The notes under the pieces were generated by a model, which did not search any database, had not been told where the DNA came from, and saw nothing but the letters and a program-made list of their open reading frames with translations. Positions 28,340 to 39,678 of a stretch of 64,000 nt of DNA are shown piece after piece; position 1 is the stretch's first letter; every line of letters begins with the position of its first letter. Source of the stretch: Venturia oleaginea (lineage: Eukaryota; Ascomycota; Dothideomycetes; Venturiales; Venturiaceae); assembly GCA_013176395.1 (NCBI GenBank), contig JABMLP010000024.1:310001-374000 (forward strand), given 5' to 3'. The position numbers and the translations under genes were made by a program.

Positions 28340-29540
28340 TCATTCCAACACCCTACTCTCACCATTGCCCAACTCCTCAAACCTCACATTAAACCCTTGA
28401 TCCCCCAAAATCTCCTGCACCGCATCCTTCCACCCCAAAATCTTCCGATTCAGCACCCAACTAACAAGCCCCCCACCTTTCTTTATCTCATCATGCGTCC
28501 CAACCCAATACTTAGCTTTCAGAACCTCCATCGCCTTGACCGCATTCTTGGCTCCAAGATTAAGTTGCTGACCCCATGAGATTGAGACATCATGGAGGCC
28601 GTGGATGAGACATAGACATTTTATTGGCGGAGAGGCTGATAAGAGGGGTGAGAGAGCGGCGGGCGGAAGACCGTGGGGTGTGTATATTATTGATTCGGCT
28701 GATGGTTGGGCCATGGCTGGGACTGTGGAGGAGAAGGAGATGAGGATTCCGGAGTGGTAGTAGAAAGCGTCTGATTCTGATTGGAGGCGGGATATGGAAA
28801 GCCATGGTGGTAATGGAGGTTGGCTGTGTTTTCTCCAATCAGGATCTGAGGAAGTGAAAGGTGGGATAGTGATGACTGTTGAGAAGTAGTTCCAGGAGCG
28901 TATCAGGTCGGCAGCTCTCTACATAAAGTCAATTCTACAGGAGCTCCGATGGCATGATTTTGCGAAATGTACATACCTTCGTTCCAAAAACAGGAACCCT
29001 CTTGTCCACCTCTAACAACGTGTCTTTATGACAATGATCCGTGAATTCATGACACACAACCACAGCATCAATACAACTCCTTCCATCCTCACCCTCCCCA
29101 TCCATATCCACATCGAGATCACTATCATCATCATCCTGTCCCCTCACCGTCCTCTCAATCCCCCCAATCAATTCCTCCACAGCCCCAATACTACCAACCC
29201 GACTCTCATCCGCATGCCACTGCGTACTAAACCAAGCTGCAACATCACTCTGCGGCCCAGCCAACCATGGATCAATCAAAACGTTGAAGTATTTCCTTGC
29301 GTTACCTCTCCTTCTTCCTCCATCAACTCCGTTCGCTCCGTTCACTCCATTATTTCCATTTGCATCAAGCCCACCAACTCCATTCACCCCAAGCTCATCC
29401 AAAGACCGCGGAATCTGCACTAACCACGAAGAGTCAGCATTCAAATGATGCAACAACGGTCTACGCGTCGAAAGTGTCGCGCGCAGGGATTGTTGAAGCG
29501 ATTCCTGTAATTGCTGTGAGGGTGATGGTGGACGGGACAT
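28340..29540 (-). CDS. Metallo-beta-lactamase-fold protein
   Basis: Two exons, 29540-28977 and 28918-28340, joined in phase by a 58-nt intron (380 aa). The core reads NVLIDPWLAGPQSDVAAWFS, then VVVCHEFTDHCHKDTL, a variant of the metal-binding HxHxDH motif in which spaced His and Asp residues remain. It goes on to VPVFGTK and, after the intron, RAADLIRSWNYFSTV and AESIIYTPHGLPPAALSPLL. This arrangement fits UlaG-like or fungal MBL-fold hydrolases whose substrate is unknown. A Gly/Asn/Val-rich repeat (GVNGVGG, GVNGANGVDGG) at about residues 53-75 is an insertion. No signal peptide, so probably cytosolic. Fold call good, activity unknown. Confidence 0.75.
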
Positions 29541-30231
29541 CTCCTCTCTTCGATCAAGACTAGAATGATGGCGAAGGTGAGAACGTGGTGATTTGGGATT
29601 TGTTTTTGCTGGGTTTACGTTGTTAGGTAAGGAACTGCGCGGAAGAGGAGAGGAGAATTGTTGCGGAGGCGAAGGGTGGGTGAGGTCATGGATCGTGGCA
29701 TGACTCGTATATGATGGCTCGATTGGGTAAGATGGGTTTTCGGATTTGTACCTTATGCAGGAACGGTGTAGTACATAACCGGTCAGAATTTCATTTGGAT
29801 AATTTCAAGACCTGGCTATTCTTGGTGATGTTTGATGGCAGTGATCACTGGATTGTTTGCTGCAAGGAAGCATTAATGTGAACTTCAAAGCGGAACACAT
29901 ACTCAGTTCGGAGAGCAATTCCAAGTTCAAACGTGCTTCCAAACTAAGGTTGGCCAAATATCTACGCTTGGGAGGATGATAGAATTGACATTCTGCTGCG
30001 AAACATAGACATAGACGGGCAAAAGTCAGAACATAGTAAACAGCCAGAAAGAATAAATTCGCATAGGCGCAGCTCTGCAAATACTGGAGAGAGGCACATT
30101 GAGACAAAGGAGGTGCTGAACACGTTAATTACTACAATACAGTATGCACGAGCGATCCTATCCGGTCATGGCCTAGTCAGACTCCTTTGGGATCACTCGC
30201 CTTTACTTCCCACTACATGAACGGCGATCAA
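29541..30231. other. Intergenic
   Basis: Between the MBL-fold gene promoter and the 3' end of the MFS gene. A minus-strand frame (29805-30107) has no family match. Nothing supported. Confidence 0.55.
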
Positions 30232-32000
30232 TTAGTAGGTATACCTGAACCCCTCCTAAATGATGGTTAGTACACATATCTAAGTGAGAAGCTGATATTA
30301 CAAACGTACCTCACTACCCTCAATAACAATCTCGCCCCTCTCAGCCTTCGCGTTTGCCCTATTGAAGTGCGCAGTAAGTGTCAGAGTAATGATAATGTTC
30401 ATCCCAGCGCACGCAAGGCAAGCCGCCATTCCGGGATACCAATGCGGCTCATCTTTCTTCCTGAACACCAAACTGCCAGCAATGCCGCCAAGGCCTCCAA
30501 ATCCAACGAGGGACGCACTGCAGAACGCACGTTTCCAATGGCCACGGATATTGTTAGCTTGGTATGTCATAACAACAGGAGTGTTGGCGCTGGATCCTGC
30601 GGTTACGAGGAAAATGGCGAAGTATCTCAAACGATCATTCTTGGCCCAGCCGACTATTGGTAGACCAACGACGCAGAGCACCATATTGAAGATGATGATA
30701 GGCCCGCGAATATGGTATTTGTCTCCCAGGTAGCCACCGAGCCACATAACGAAACCAGCAAAGACGTACGGAGGGGCGACTAAACTTTGAGACTCCATGG
30801 TGTTGAAGTGAAGACCGTGCTTGAGAATGGCAGGCATGAAATAGGCCAGCGCGTACGAGATCGTGGTAGTGCCAAAGTTTAGCATGGCAAAGAGCCAGAT
30901 CTTGGGGTCCAATGCCGATACGAAATACTCTCGAAGGCTGAATTCGGGCGCTACGGCATCACCACGATCTTCGTCGACTTTCCGAATGACGAGGGCAGTC
31001 TCCTCTTCGGTGAGAAAGCCTTTGTAAGTGTTGCCGTCGTCTGGAAAGCCAACTAGCAAGACGAAGCCCAGGAGTGCAAGAACGCAGGTAATTAGTCCTT
31101 CGATGATGAGGATCCATCTGTATCAATTGTTAGCCTGTCTAAGACGAATTGTGCGCAAAGACTTGCCTCCAGCCTGAGAGACGGGCGATTCCACTCATTT
31201 TGTTGATACCCATGGCTAGGATGCCCGAGAATCCGGAAGTGACAGAGCCGAGGATGAAGAAGTAAGAGTATCTTTTTCCCAAGTCGAATCGCGTGTACCA
31301 GGTGCTCAGTAAGTATATACAACTAGGAAAGTAACCGGCCTACCAATGTATTAGTACGTCGCCTCCAAGTCTATCAGGCGAAGAGCCAACCTCTAGAACA
31401 CCGAGAATGACACGCATGCCCGCCATTGCGTCCCATGTCTTGATGAAGCCCATAGCAATCACGAGGGCCCCCCATAGCAGTGTGATGCAGCTAAGATGTA
31501 GTCTTGGACCTAATTTCTTGACGATGACAGTGGATGGGATCTGAAAGACGATAAATGTAGGGAAGAAGACGAGTGTAATGATGTTCTTTTGTCATTTAGT
31601 CAAAACTTCCAATATGAGAGAGCAATAGTATCTTACGTATCGGTACCCAATGAGCTTGAGATCTTTGCCCATACTGTCCAATAGTGTTAGTGTTTGGTTG
31701 AAGGAGGGCCAAAGACGGTGCGAGCTCATACTCAGCTACAAGAGCAACCGAAAGATTCGTACGGTCCATTAAACTGACGCATAACAACAACTTTACTAAC
31801 GGTATTAGCCAAGCTCCAAGATTCCAAAGCGCACTAAAATGGTAGCATACTCCAACAATAGTTACTAATCGCCTATCTATTCTGTGGACGATTTTCCTGT
31901 ACTGTGCCTCTGAGAAGACAGCGTCAAAGTCTTGCGAGGAGCTCGGCGATTGTTGTATCCCGTCCACGCCTTCGTGTTGTGCATACCGAGCTTTCTCCAT
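30232..32000 (-). CDS. MFS transporter, anion:cation symporter (Dal5-like) family
   Basis: Plasma-membrane uptake permease of the allantoate/nicotinate/vitamin-type family. Seven exons: 32000-31851, 31790-31732, 31673-31637, 31585-31391, 31339-31167, 31117-30310 and 30255-30232 (481 aa). After a cytosolic N-terminus come RIDRRLVTIVG, CVSLMDRTNLSVALVADMGKDLKLIGYRY, PSTVIVKKLGPRLHL, AGYFPSCIYLLSTWYTRFDLGKRYSYF and GWRWILIIEGL, then the second six-helix bundle (YALAYFMPAILKHGL, VMTYQANNIRGHWKRAF, GGIAGSLVF). The family ending GFRYTY is in the last exon. The fifth intron uses a GC donor (GCAAGT). The initiator was chosen at MEKARYAQ. The substrate cannot be read from the sequence. Confidence 0.9.
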
Positions 32001-33793
32001 ATCGAGAACGGTGCGGTGGTGAGGTGCAGTCTTGACGTGAGAGCTGACCTCGAGATGATGTCCACCAAGAGCGTGGAAAGCTGAATAGGGTACGAAGATA
32101 ACTAGAGACAACGAATAGCCCCGCACAGTTGGCGGATTTCCCAGATTCTATAACCAAAAGGTCGAGGATATAGTTGCCGATGGTAGCTCCAACTTGTCTC
32201 GCCCTGGACGAGATTTTTGGCCGAGTGCTAGCTGGGTCTGCTTTTGCGGCGTTCTACCCTGTCGACTATTGGTGGTCAATCAGTACCATCAACACGACGA
32301 ATACTTCCGTAGGACTTGAGAACCGGGGCCCTCCAAGAGAATCTATCCTTGGCTGTCTCCGGCTTCCGGCCCTCGGAAGCTTCACGAGCCAATCTGGAGT
32401 AATCGCTGAGATATCCATGTTGAAATGCTCAAAGCGAAATTGGCTAGCAGTAATCGGAGCAAGCATGCCTTCGATTAAATTAGAGTAATCCTGATTAAAT
32501 CATAGCTAGCAAGAGAAGAAACCCTCAGGTTGGACGAAGTCAGTAAGATACATCAAAAACTAAGAACTTTAGAACCACAATCATCCCTTAACTGGTTTCC
32601 GGAGGTCTGGTGTGTTTCGGAGCCAGCCAGTCTGTTGTTATTATGCTGTAGCCCATTGCAAAGAAACGTCAATCCGTGTAGTATGAGCACGACTTGACGG
32701 CATAGAGTCCCACTAATTGTACAGAGGGTGCCCGTCCGTATATACTGCATATTAGTAATTTGCGGATGTAGGGGATAAATACTGCATATAGGTAAGTACG
32801 GTGTTGGAAGAAGAGATTTGGAGTTAATTTTTATACGAGAAGGTAGAGAAGACTAGATTCTATCGACTAATAATCCACGTTCTTACTTCTCCCTCTCTTC
32901 TAATCCGTTTTATTGTAAGCGAAGAAGGAGAAAGGAGGATTTCTCTACGAGGTAGGGGAAAGGCTAGGGAGAATCGGACGATACTGTACGCCGGAACCCC
33001 TACGAAGATCAATGATATGCGGTAATTATTCGGCCCGAAACGACTGTATTTACTACGGATACCTTCTGTACTGACGTTTCCGACCAATTTGGGCATCGCG
33101 AGGGAAAGGGGAGTTGAACGTTCGTCTTCAGGTGGCGTAGATAGCACGATTTTGCCAATCTCGCTGACAAATATCACGATATGAAAGCGCTTTTGACCGT
33201 TGATAATACCTAGCCTAATCGGACTAGCATAGTATAGATCAGGCTTAGATCGAGCCTAGATCACGGCAAGATTCGGATGAATCAGCCGAGGATCCGCTCG
33301 AATCAGGTTAAAAGCGGGGTAGATACGCCAAGAGTGATATCTACAGTACTGCTTTTTACTGTTAATATCTGATATAATACATGTTCAAAGCGCTTTCGGA
33401 TAATAACGCCTTTTTAGGTCCTGCCACCCTAGTTCGTTTTGCGTTTGAGTTGTTGCGGGTGCGGCATGGACCGGAAACCCTATGTGTTCCCACTTCCCAG
33501 CATTTTCAGTGCATTTGTGGCTCGGCGTGCAGTAGAGCTCATGAATACTGCATTGAGGATCACTTAGTCTGGCAACAGTTCTAATGCAGTATATCGGTTG
33601 ATTCTGGCTATAAATACAAGAATGCTTTATAGTGCATAGAGACGAAGTATGCCCGATAGATACTTCTGAGCCGTCTGTAGCACCGTTCAAACTAATTGGA
33701 ATCAGCCAACGCTCCGGAAGTATAGAGAAACCAAGGTACATCGAACATAATAAAGAGTAAGTGGGTTGATACCGCTCGGGAAAAGCTTCTGTC
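32001..33793. other. Long intergenic, partly AT/TA-rich
   Basis: No supported gene. The MFS promoter occupies the left part. 32690-33380 is rich in TA dinucleotides and short CTA/TAG runs, and its one frame (32860-33177, minus) matches nothing I recognise. It may be a decayed repeat. Confidence 0.5.
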
Positions 33794-34798
33794 TCAAAAG
33801 TTCTGCAAGATACCAGGATGAATATCTTCCAACTTCGCACTCAACTCTCTCCACCATCGAGCCTGGAATTTCTTTCCCTCTTGACTGGTTACAAACGGTG
33901 CAGGAGGCCCAACCGCAGAATCAGTAAGATATTGTCCATGACTCTCAGGTCCAGCTTGTGTCGCATGCACCAGTGTCCTGGCACCAACTTCCGTACTCCT
34001 AGCTCCCATGATAAGCTTGAGTATAGCTCCAAGTGTAAGGTTTTCTCGCATCAGAGACGAGTGGCAAAATCCAGGATTGATGAAATTTGAGATGACTGGG
34101 TATGGTTGTTCTGGTGACTTGGGTTGCATGTGGTCTGCCACCATTTGCCTGGATGCAAACACTTCGAGGAGTTTGCTGACGTTGTATCGGTCGGACATGT
34201 TTTGGCCACGGTTGAGAATCTCAATAATGCTGGTGTCCTCTTTTTCCTTCGTGATATATGGTATCTTCGTCATGAAATGTACCTCCGATGAAACGATTGT
34301 GAGGTAGGTCTGCTTGTTGAACTTTGCTGCTGTCTCTTTGAGCTTAGGGAGGACCAGTAAGGCGAGAAGGTAGGTGGAGATAACGTTGGTGGTAATTGTC
34401 GCTTCATTTCCTTCCGCAACATTGAAGCTCTGGGTAGCTATGCCAGCATTTTCCAACATGACATCCAAGCGCGGCAACTCTTTATTTACACGAGCAGCGA
34501 ACTCTTCCACACTGGCATATGATGCGAGATCCAGCTGCCATACATCCACCAACCCGATCTTCTTCTCGCTTTCTTCAATCGACTTCCTCGCTTCTTCTCC
34601 TTTGGCCATACTGCGCACTGCCAGAATGACCTTTGCAGCTCCGAGACGGACTATGAGTCGTGCAGCTTCGAAGCCTAAGCCCACGTTTGCGCCGGTGACG
34701 ATTACGGTTTGTCCTTCGTATGACGCTGTAGGAATCGGAGGTGTGAACAGCCATTGGGACTTGAAGAATCTGAGGAGGAGACTGGGTGTTATTGACAT
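33794..34798 (-). CDS. Short-chain dehydrogenase/reductase (retinol-dehydrogenase-like)
   Basis: Single exon, 334 codons. Rossmann NAD(P)-binding motif TGANVGLG near residue 34, NAGIA after LDVMLE (the NAG motif), a serine in IVSSEVHF, and the catalytic YNVSK with Tyr and Lys. The pattern after it (FINPGFCHSSLMRE) is that of the SDR group including WW-domain-oxidoreductase- and retinol-dehydrogenase-like fungal enzymes. Many of these act on secondary-metabolite or xenobiotic carbonyls. Cytosolic; substrate unknown. Arg in AVRSMAKGEEA suggests NADP preference. Confidence 0.9.
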   Translation of the reverse strand: MSITPSLLLRFFKSQWLFTPPIPTASYEGQTVIVTGANVGLGFEAARLIVRLGAAKVILAVRSMAKGEEARKSIEESEKKIGLVDVWQLDLASYASVEEFAARVNKELPRLDVMLENAGIATQSFNVAEGNEATITTNVISTYLLALLVLPKLKETAAKFNKQTYLTIVSSEVHFMTKIPYITKEKEDTSIIEILNRGQNMSDRYNVSKLLEVFASRQMVADHMQPKSPEQPYPVISNFINPGFCHSSLMRENLTLGAILKLIMGARSTEVGARTLVHATQAGPESHGQYLTDSAVGPPAPFVTSQEGKKFQARWWRELSAKLEDIHPGILQNF

Positions 34799-36196
34799 GG
34801 TGACGGTTGTTGAATTGGTGGTCGGTGCTGGCTGGATATTCGAGTAGTGAGGGAATTTCTTTGTTGAACTGCGGTCAGGTTGGAGGGAATGGTTGCTATA
34901 TAACTTCGCAGTCTACAGTTCCCAAGCACAGAGAATGGACGTTGATGGAGTTAACGACGCCACGCATAGGTATGCTGCCTGTTGAATTTGATCATTGATA
35001 AGCATGCACTACTTAGAGATGGATCGATGAGTTCCCGGTGACGTGTGGAGGCTAGTGGTGGTGTTAAGGGGGGTTTCGAACACTATATCCGGAGCTCTAT
35101 TGTCCCCGAGATGTAATCGTCCGTTTTGTCAATAATAGGCTGAAGACCTCGCAATTGATCTGCTCCCTTGAAATAATTCACTATTATCGCCATATGAAGA
35201 CGGGGATACAGGCGAGCGTGCCAATGACGTCCACGCAATGGCAGGCTTCTGGGTGATTACGAGTACTGAGATACAACTTGGCATTTTCTGGTTGTAGTCG
35301 AGGCATGGAAAGCAATATGAAGTCCAAAAAGAGAGAGAACGACACGGCGATTGATATAGGCACCAAGATGAAGGTGAAGATGAAGTAATGTTGAAGTTGT
35401 GTAATGCGATAAGATGCGATAGGCCGGCTTTGATGACCGTCAGCACGTGATCGTTCGCTACATCAATCCGAGTCCGAGTCGTTCTTCAATTGAAGTTCTC
35501 ATCTTTAATTAATGTTGAACAAGAGTGGTCGAATTTGATAGCGGCACATTCAGGAACATAATCCTCAAACTGTTGTAAAACGACCGTATCCTTTGTGAGA
35601 TCTGAAATTCGCTTTCAATGGTGATCACAAGGCTGAGGTTGACCAAGAAGTATTTTTGTACTAGTCCTTGAGTGTCGGGGTTACTTGTGACTTGAAGAAT
35701 CACAGTTCCTCGTGTACGTAAGTCTTGGACCATTCGTCGCTGCCAATATCAACATCAATCATGCTGTGGATTTTCTTTCAGGTAGTGCTTGCAATGGTGG
35801 ATGTGGATTGGAAATTGTATGAAGGTCTTGTCCAAGTCAATGATTGATATGAGTTTTGGTCTTTTTGTTGTTTCACGGTGCACTGCTAGAAAGTTTCTTC
35901 ACATACTGTTCGTAAAGCCTACACCAAATTGCAAGTGGGCGTTAGAACCGACAGGAGTTGTTGAAAGCCATTGTTTACGTAGAAATTTGGCTTGATTAAT
36001 CTCGTCTATATTCGAGATAGTCACTACTCCAGACTGATGCTGCTTCAAAGGACTGATGGTTTCGCAAAAGCGCTACACATTCATTATTAGCCATGAGTCT
36101 TTCTGCATCTATCTTCATTAGGCTGCCTACCATGCCTTCAATTTGAACGACCAGGAAAAAGCGGTAAAGAGTAATACTTCCGAGAACGGAGGCTGT
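34799..36196. other. Intergenic
   Basis: 1.4 kb without a supported gene. Short minus-strand frames (35129-35446, 35509-35733) lack recognisable domains. Confidence 0.55.
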
Positions 36197-37292
36197 TCAT
36201 CGCGCGAACGACAGGTCGTCGTCGGAAAGTTCTGCTGGCTCCATGATCTTCTCAATAGCTCTCAGAGTGGCTCTCAAGGGTAATCCCACAACATTGTCGA
36301 AAGTACCCTCGATCCTTTCGACCAGGATGGATCCCATGCCCTGGATTCCGTAGCCACCAGCTTTATCAGCGCCTTCTCTGGTTCGGACGTAGGCAAGAAG
36401 GAGTTCATCGGTCACTATCGCGCTATCAGCCTTATTTCCCATAGTCACCATGCAGAGAAAATGTTCTGACAACTAGTATTCAAGACTGCCAGGGTTTTGA
36501 CAGCCATCCATTGTAACGTAGCAACGACGGTTCAACTCACCAGTATCGTCAAATTTGACCACGGTTTCTTCAACGCACGTCTCCATATCATACCCAGGAT
36601 CTTTCGCTTCCTCCATTGGCTTCATGAGACAAACTGCGGTGTAGACTTTGTGAACGTCTGTGTCCCTCAACATCTTCAGCATCATTATGTGATCTGCCTC
36701 GCTTTTTGGCTTTTCAAGTATATGTCCATTCCGGCTCACTACTATAGTATCTGCAGCAATAACAAGAGCTGGCTCGCCCCTGTCGGAGTCGATTTCGGTT
36801 TGATATACATCGATGGCTTTCTCAGTTGCGGTAGCGAGGACGTATTCAAATGGCGAAAGGTCTTTGGAGAGATTCTCGGCGAACGTGGAAGGTATAATTT
36901 CGAGATTGGTAAGGCCTATCTACAGTCTTGTCAGTTCGGATTTGAAGCAATCTCACAAATAACAATATCCTCAAAGATGATGTCAGAGGAAGAAGTGTTA
37001 CCTGAGCAAGGAGCTGTTTTCGACGTGGCGAAGCAGATGCTAGAATGACTCGTTTGCCTTTCAGCGAGGCCAATGCTGGCAGTTCCAAAGGACGAATTGG
37101 TCTGGGACCTCGCGGCCTGACAGGTAAACTTGATGCTGCTGAGTTTGGTCCTGCTCCGTCAGGAGATAACAGAGGTGCTGAGTATGATGGTGGGGGTGAT
37201 GCGGGGACTTCTAAGTCAAGCAGGCTCTCGCTTGCGCCGTCTTTTGAGCTTGCAGGACCCATTGTGGAAGATTCTGTTTTGGAGTCGGGCAT
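36197..37292 (-). CDS. Maf-family nucleotide pyrophosphatase
   Basis: Maf/HAM1-like fold enzyme. Bacterial and eukaryotic Maf proteins hydrolyse dTTP, UTP and modified nucleotides to monophosphates. Exons 37292-37002, 36919-36541 and 36414-36197 (295 aa). An N-terminal 75-residue Pro/Ser-rich extension precedes the core [20 protein letters not shown], which is the Maf signature. Next come [32 protein letters not shown] and [25 protein letters not shown] forms only when the second intron ends at the acceptor 36416-36415, followed by [21 protein letters not shown] and NVVGLPL. The last intron is 126 nt, longer than most here. Confidence 0.9.
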
Positions 37293-38554
37293 TTCGGGAT
37301 CGTTCAGTTACCCTGCTAATCGGAGTTGTCTACGACGCCGCGAGGAGCTACCGGCGTCGCGAAAGTGGATATGTTGCCTTAGTAAACAAGGACGATCTCT
37401 CGATTTCGAGTGTAGAGCCAATTGCCCTGGCCGGCGTATCACTCTAATATGTCTGTGATATTATCGTTCTTGTCGCAAATGCTGATATTCGAGCAGGCGA
37501 ATCACGGTTCGAGGCTGAAATGCACCGCCTCATCTCTCCTCGTTATCTCTCTCCTCAATGTGTATCTCCTCGATGTATATGTCCTCGATTTGTATCTCCT
37601 CGACGTCTTCTCATCGTCTCATCAACTCCTCGTATTGTGTTTTATGCATCAACGTGCCAAATATGGATTTTTTCGAGTAACTGACTGAGTAATTCTGAGA
37701 GCTCTGCCCTACAACAAAGCCTAGCTAAAACACATAGATTAGTTAGTTCCTAACCCTTCAGTAATAAGAACTCCTTTGAAAAGGCTCGATAACATAGATT
37801 CTGTGCAAAGTTAGACACCTGCAGGGATTATTTGTACGTATAAGGGAAGATTGGAGAGATCCCATCTCTAGCTAGAAAGACTTGATCTAACTTATAATTT
37901 TCTCCATTTAAAGTTATAAAATATAAAGCGTAAAACGAGAGGGGAGTAAATCTGAGCACGCGCGCATAAAAGAGCATATGATTAATAAGATATTCTATCA
38001 ACTTTGCCCGTGGACGGGCACAAGATCTACCTCCTACCTAGTACGGTAACTTAAAAGCCGCCGGAACGGTCCCACCCGAGTCCTTGGCCGTCAATACCTT
38101 TTTTTTTGCACGTTGATACACAAAGCACATTATCGGGAAGAGCGATGTCTCCGCCATTGGCATCTGATGGTTTATTTACGAGACGCAATGCAGCTTGCCT
38201 CCGGTCCTTCTGTGATAAGTATCGCTAGGCAGCCTTGGAGGCAACCCCAGAATTGGCCGTTCTCTTCACTAAAGTGTGGCACAGAGGTCAGTAAGGCTTA
38301 ATAATGAGGCTTAATAATAGGGCTGAGCATCTCTTTACTCCGGAGTATATCATCCCAGTACTCCCTTTTTTCGAGTAAATATCATAACTTGGCAGAGCCA
38401 TTAGTCAAAAATCCATGGAGTCCCCCGTGGTATTATGGTATTCACTCGAAAAAAGGGGAGTACTTAGATCTTCTACAAGTACCTTGACCCCATTCCCTTC
38501 AGCATCGATTCTAATTCCAGATACCTACCTTCATCAACTGTTACACTTAGAACC
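37293..38554. other. Intergenic with inverted-repeat sequence
   Basis: Promoter of the Maf gene at left, then an AT-rich block (37690-38000) and the inverted repeat listed next. No coding frame is supported. Confidence 0.55.
38357..38464. repeat. Inverted repeat, 33-bp arms (MITE-like or palindromic)
   Basis: Left arm 38357-38388 and right arm 38432-38464 are complementary at about 30 of 34 aligned positions. The core TTTTTTCGAGT is present as direct sequence in the left arm and as its complement in the right. The same core with TAAC recurs at 37667-37680 in direct orientation. It lies 90 bases upstream of the reductase start. Confidence 0.7.
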
Positions 38555-39678
38555 ATGGTTGAGAACAAGGGCCTCATCATTAAGAAACTCGTCTCCAGCG
38601 GCTTGCCCGTTGCAGGACAAGACTTGATTATCGAGTCCCGAGACTTCGACCTCGATCAAGCTCCACCACCCAAAGGCCTAACGATCAAAAATTTCTACCA
38701 ATCCTTCGACCCATCCCAGCGCAACCGCATGCGTACGCTAGAAGAGGAATCCACCTTACCACTATTTGAACTCGGGAAGCCCATCACTACTCGAAGTGTA
38801 TCCAAAGTAATCAAGTCTGATCGCCCAGAATTCAAACCCGGTGACATTATCATTGTCCCAGATTCTGTTGGCACCGAGGAATACACAGCTCTTCCAGAAG
38901 GCCCAGCAAGCAGATCATTGAAACTTGAGAACCCACACAACCTCGACCCTCCAATTTTCATTGGTGCCCTTGGAACGACTGGCCTGACGGCCTGGCCTTC
39001 TCTCTACGAAATTGGACAGCCCAAGAAGGGCGAAACCATCTTCGTCTCAGCTGCAAGCGGTGCTGTTGGACAATTGGTGGGACAGCTGGCAAAGCACGAG
39101 GGTTTGAAGGTCATCGGATCTGTGGGGTCAGACCAGAAACTCGATTATATCATTAAAGAGCTTGGATTCGATGGCGGGTTTAACTACAAGAAAGAGAAGC
39201 CGGCTGAGGCCTTGAAGAGACTTGCGCCAGGTGGTTTGGATATCTACTACGAAAACGTGGGCGGAGAGCATTTACAAGCCGCTTTTGACCGCATGAAACC
39301 ATATGGAAGGATTGGTAGGCCTCCTTCTTACTGCTTAATCACGGAAAATTTATTAACACTATTTTAGTCGTCTGCGGTATGATCTCACAGTACAATCTCA
39401 AGCCTGAAGAATCTTATCCTATCAGAAATGTCCTGGATTTCGTAAGAAAAAGTCTGGGGATGCAAGGCTTCAAGGTTGGTGACGCCAATATGGGTCCAAA
39501 GTACGCCAAAGTCCACCAAGAGAAGCTTCAGGCATGGATTGCCGATGGTAGCTTCAAGGCCCTGCAGAGTGTGACCAAGGGTATCGACAACGCTGTCGAT
39601 GGATTTCTAGGTATGCTGCGAGGTGAAAACTTTGGCAAGGCTGTGCTGGAAATTGCAGATTTGGAGGCGGATAAGTAG
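38555..39678 (+). CDS. NADP-dependent medium-chain (MDR) reductase, leukotriene-B4-dehydrogenase-like
   Basis: Zinc-free MDR oxidoreductase that reduces alkenal/2-alkenone double bonds. Exons 38555-39314 and 39368-39678 (356 aa). It shows TIKNFYQSFDPSQRNRM, the FKPGDIIIV segment, GTTGLTAWPSLYEIGQPKKG and the nucleotide-binding VSAASGAVGQLVGQLAK. DIYYENVGGEHLQAAF and, across the 53-nt intron, GRIVVCGMISQYN are the family signature. No structural or catalytic zinc cysteines. Such enzymes detoxify reactive alkenals or act in secondary pathways. A cytosolic location is inferred. Confidence 0.93.

Noticed and set aside
32860..33177. 105-codon minus-strand frame
   Set aside because: Lies in a TA-rich gap, no recognised domain; could be a repeat relic but cannot be supported as a gene.
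36423..36472. Acceptor at 36423-36424 for the Maf gene's last intron
   Set aside because: Leaves the frame out of phase; the acceptor eight bases further on gives the conserved KFDDTVTDE join.
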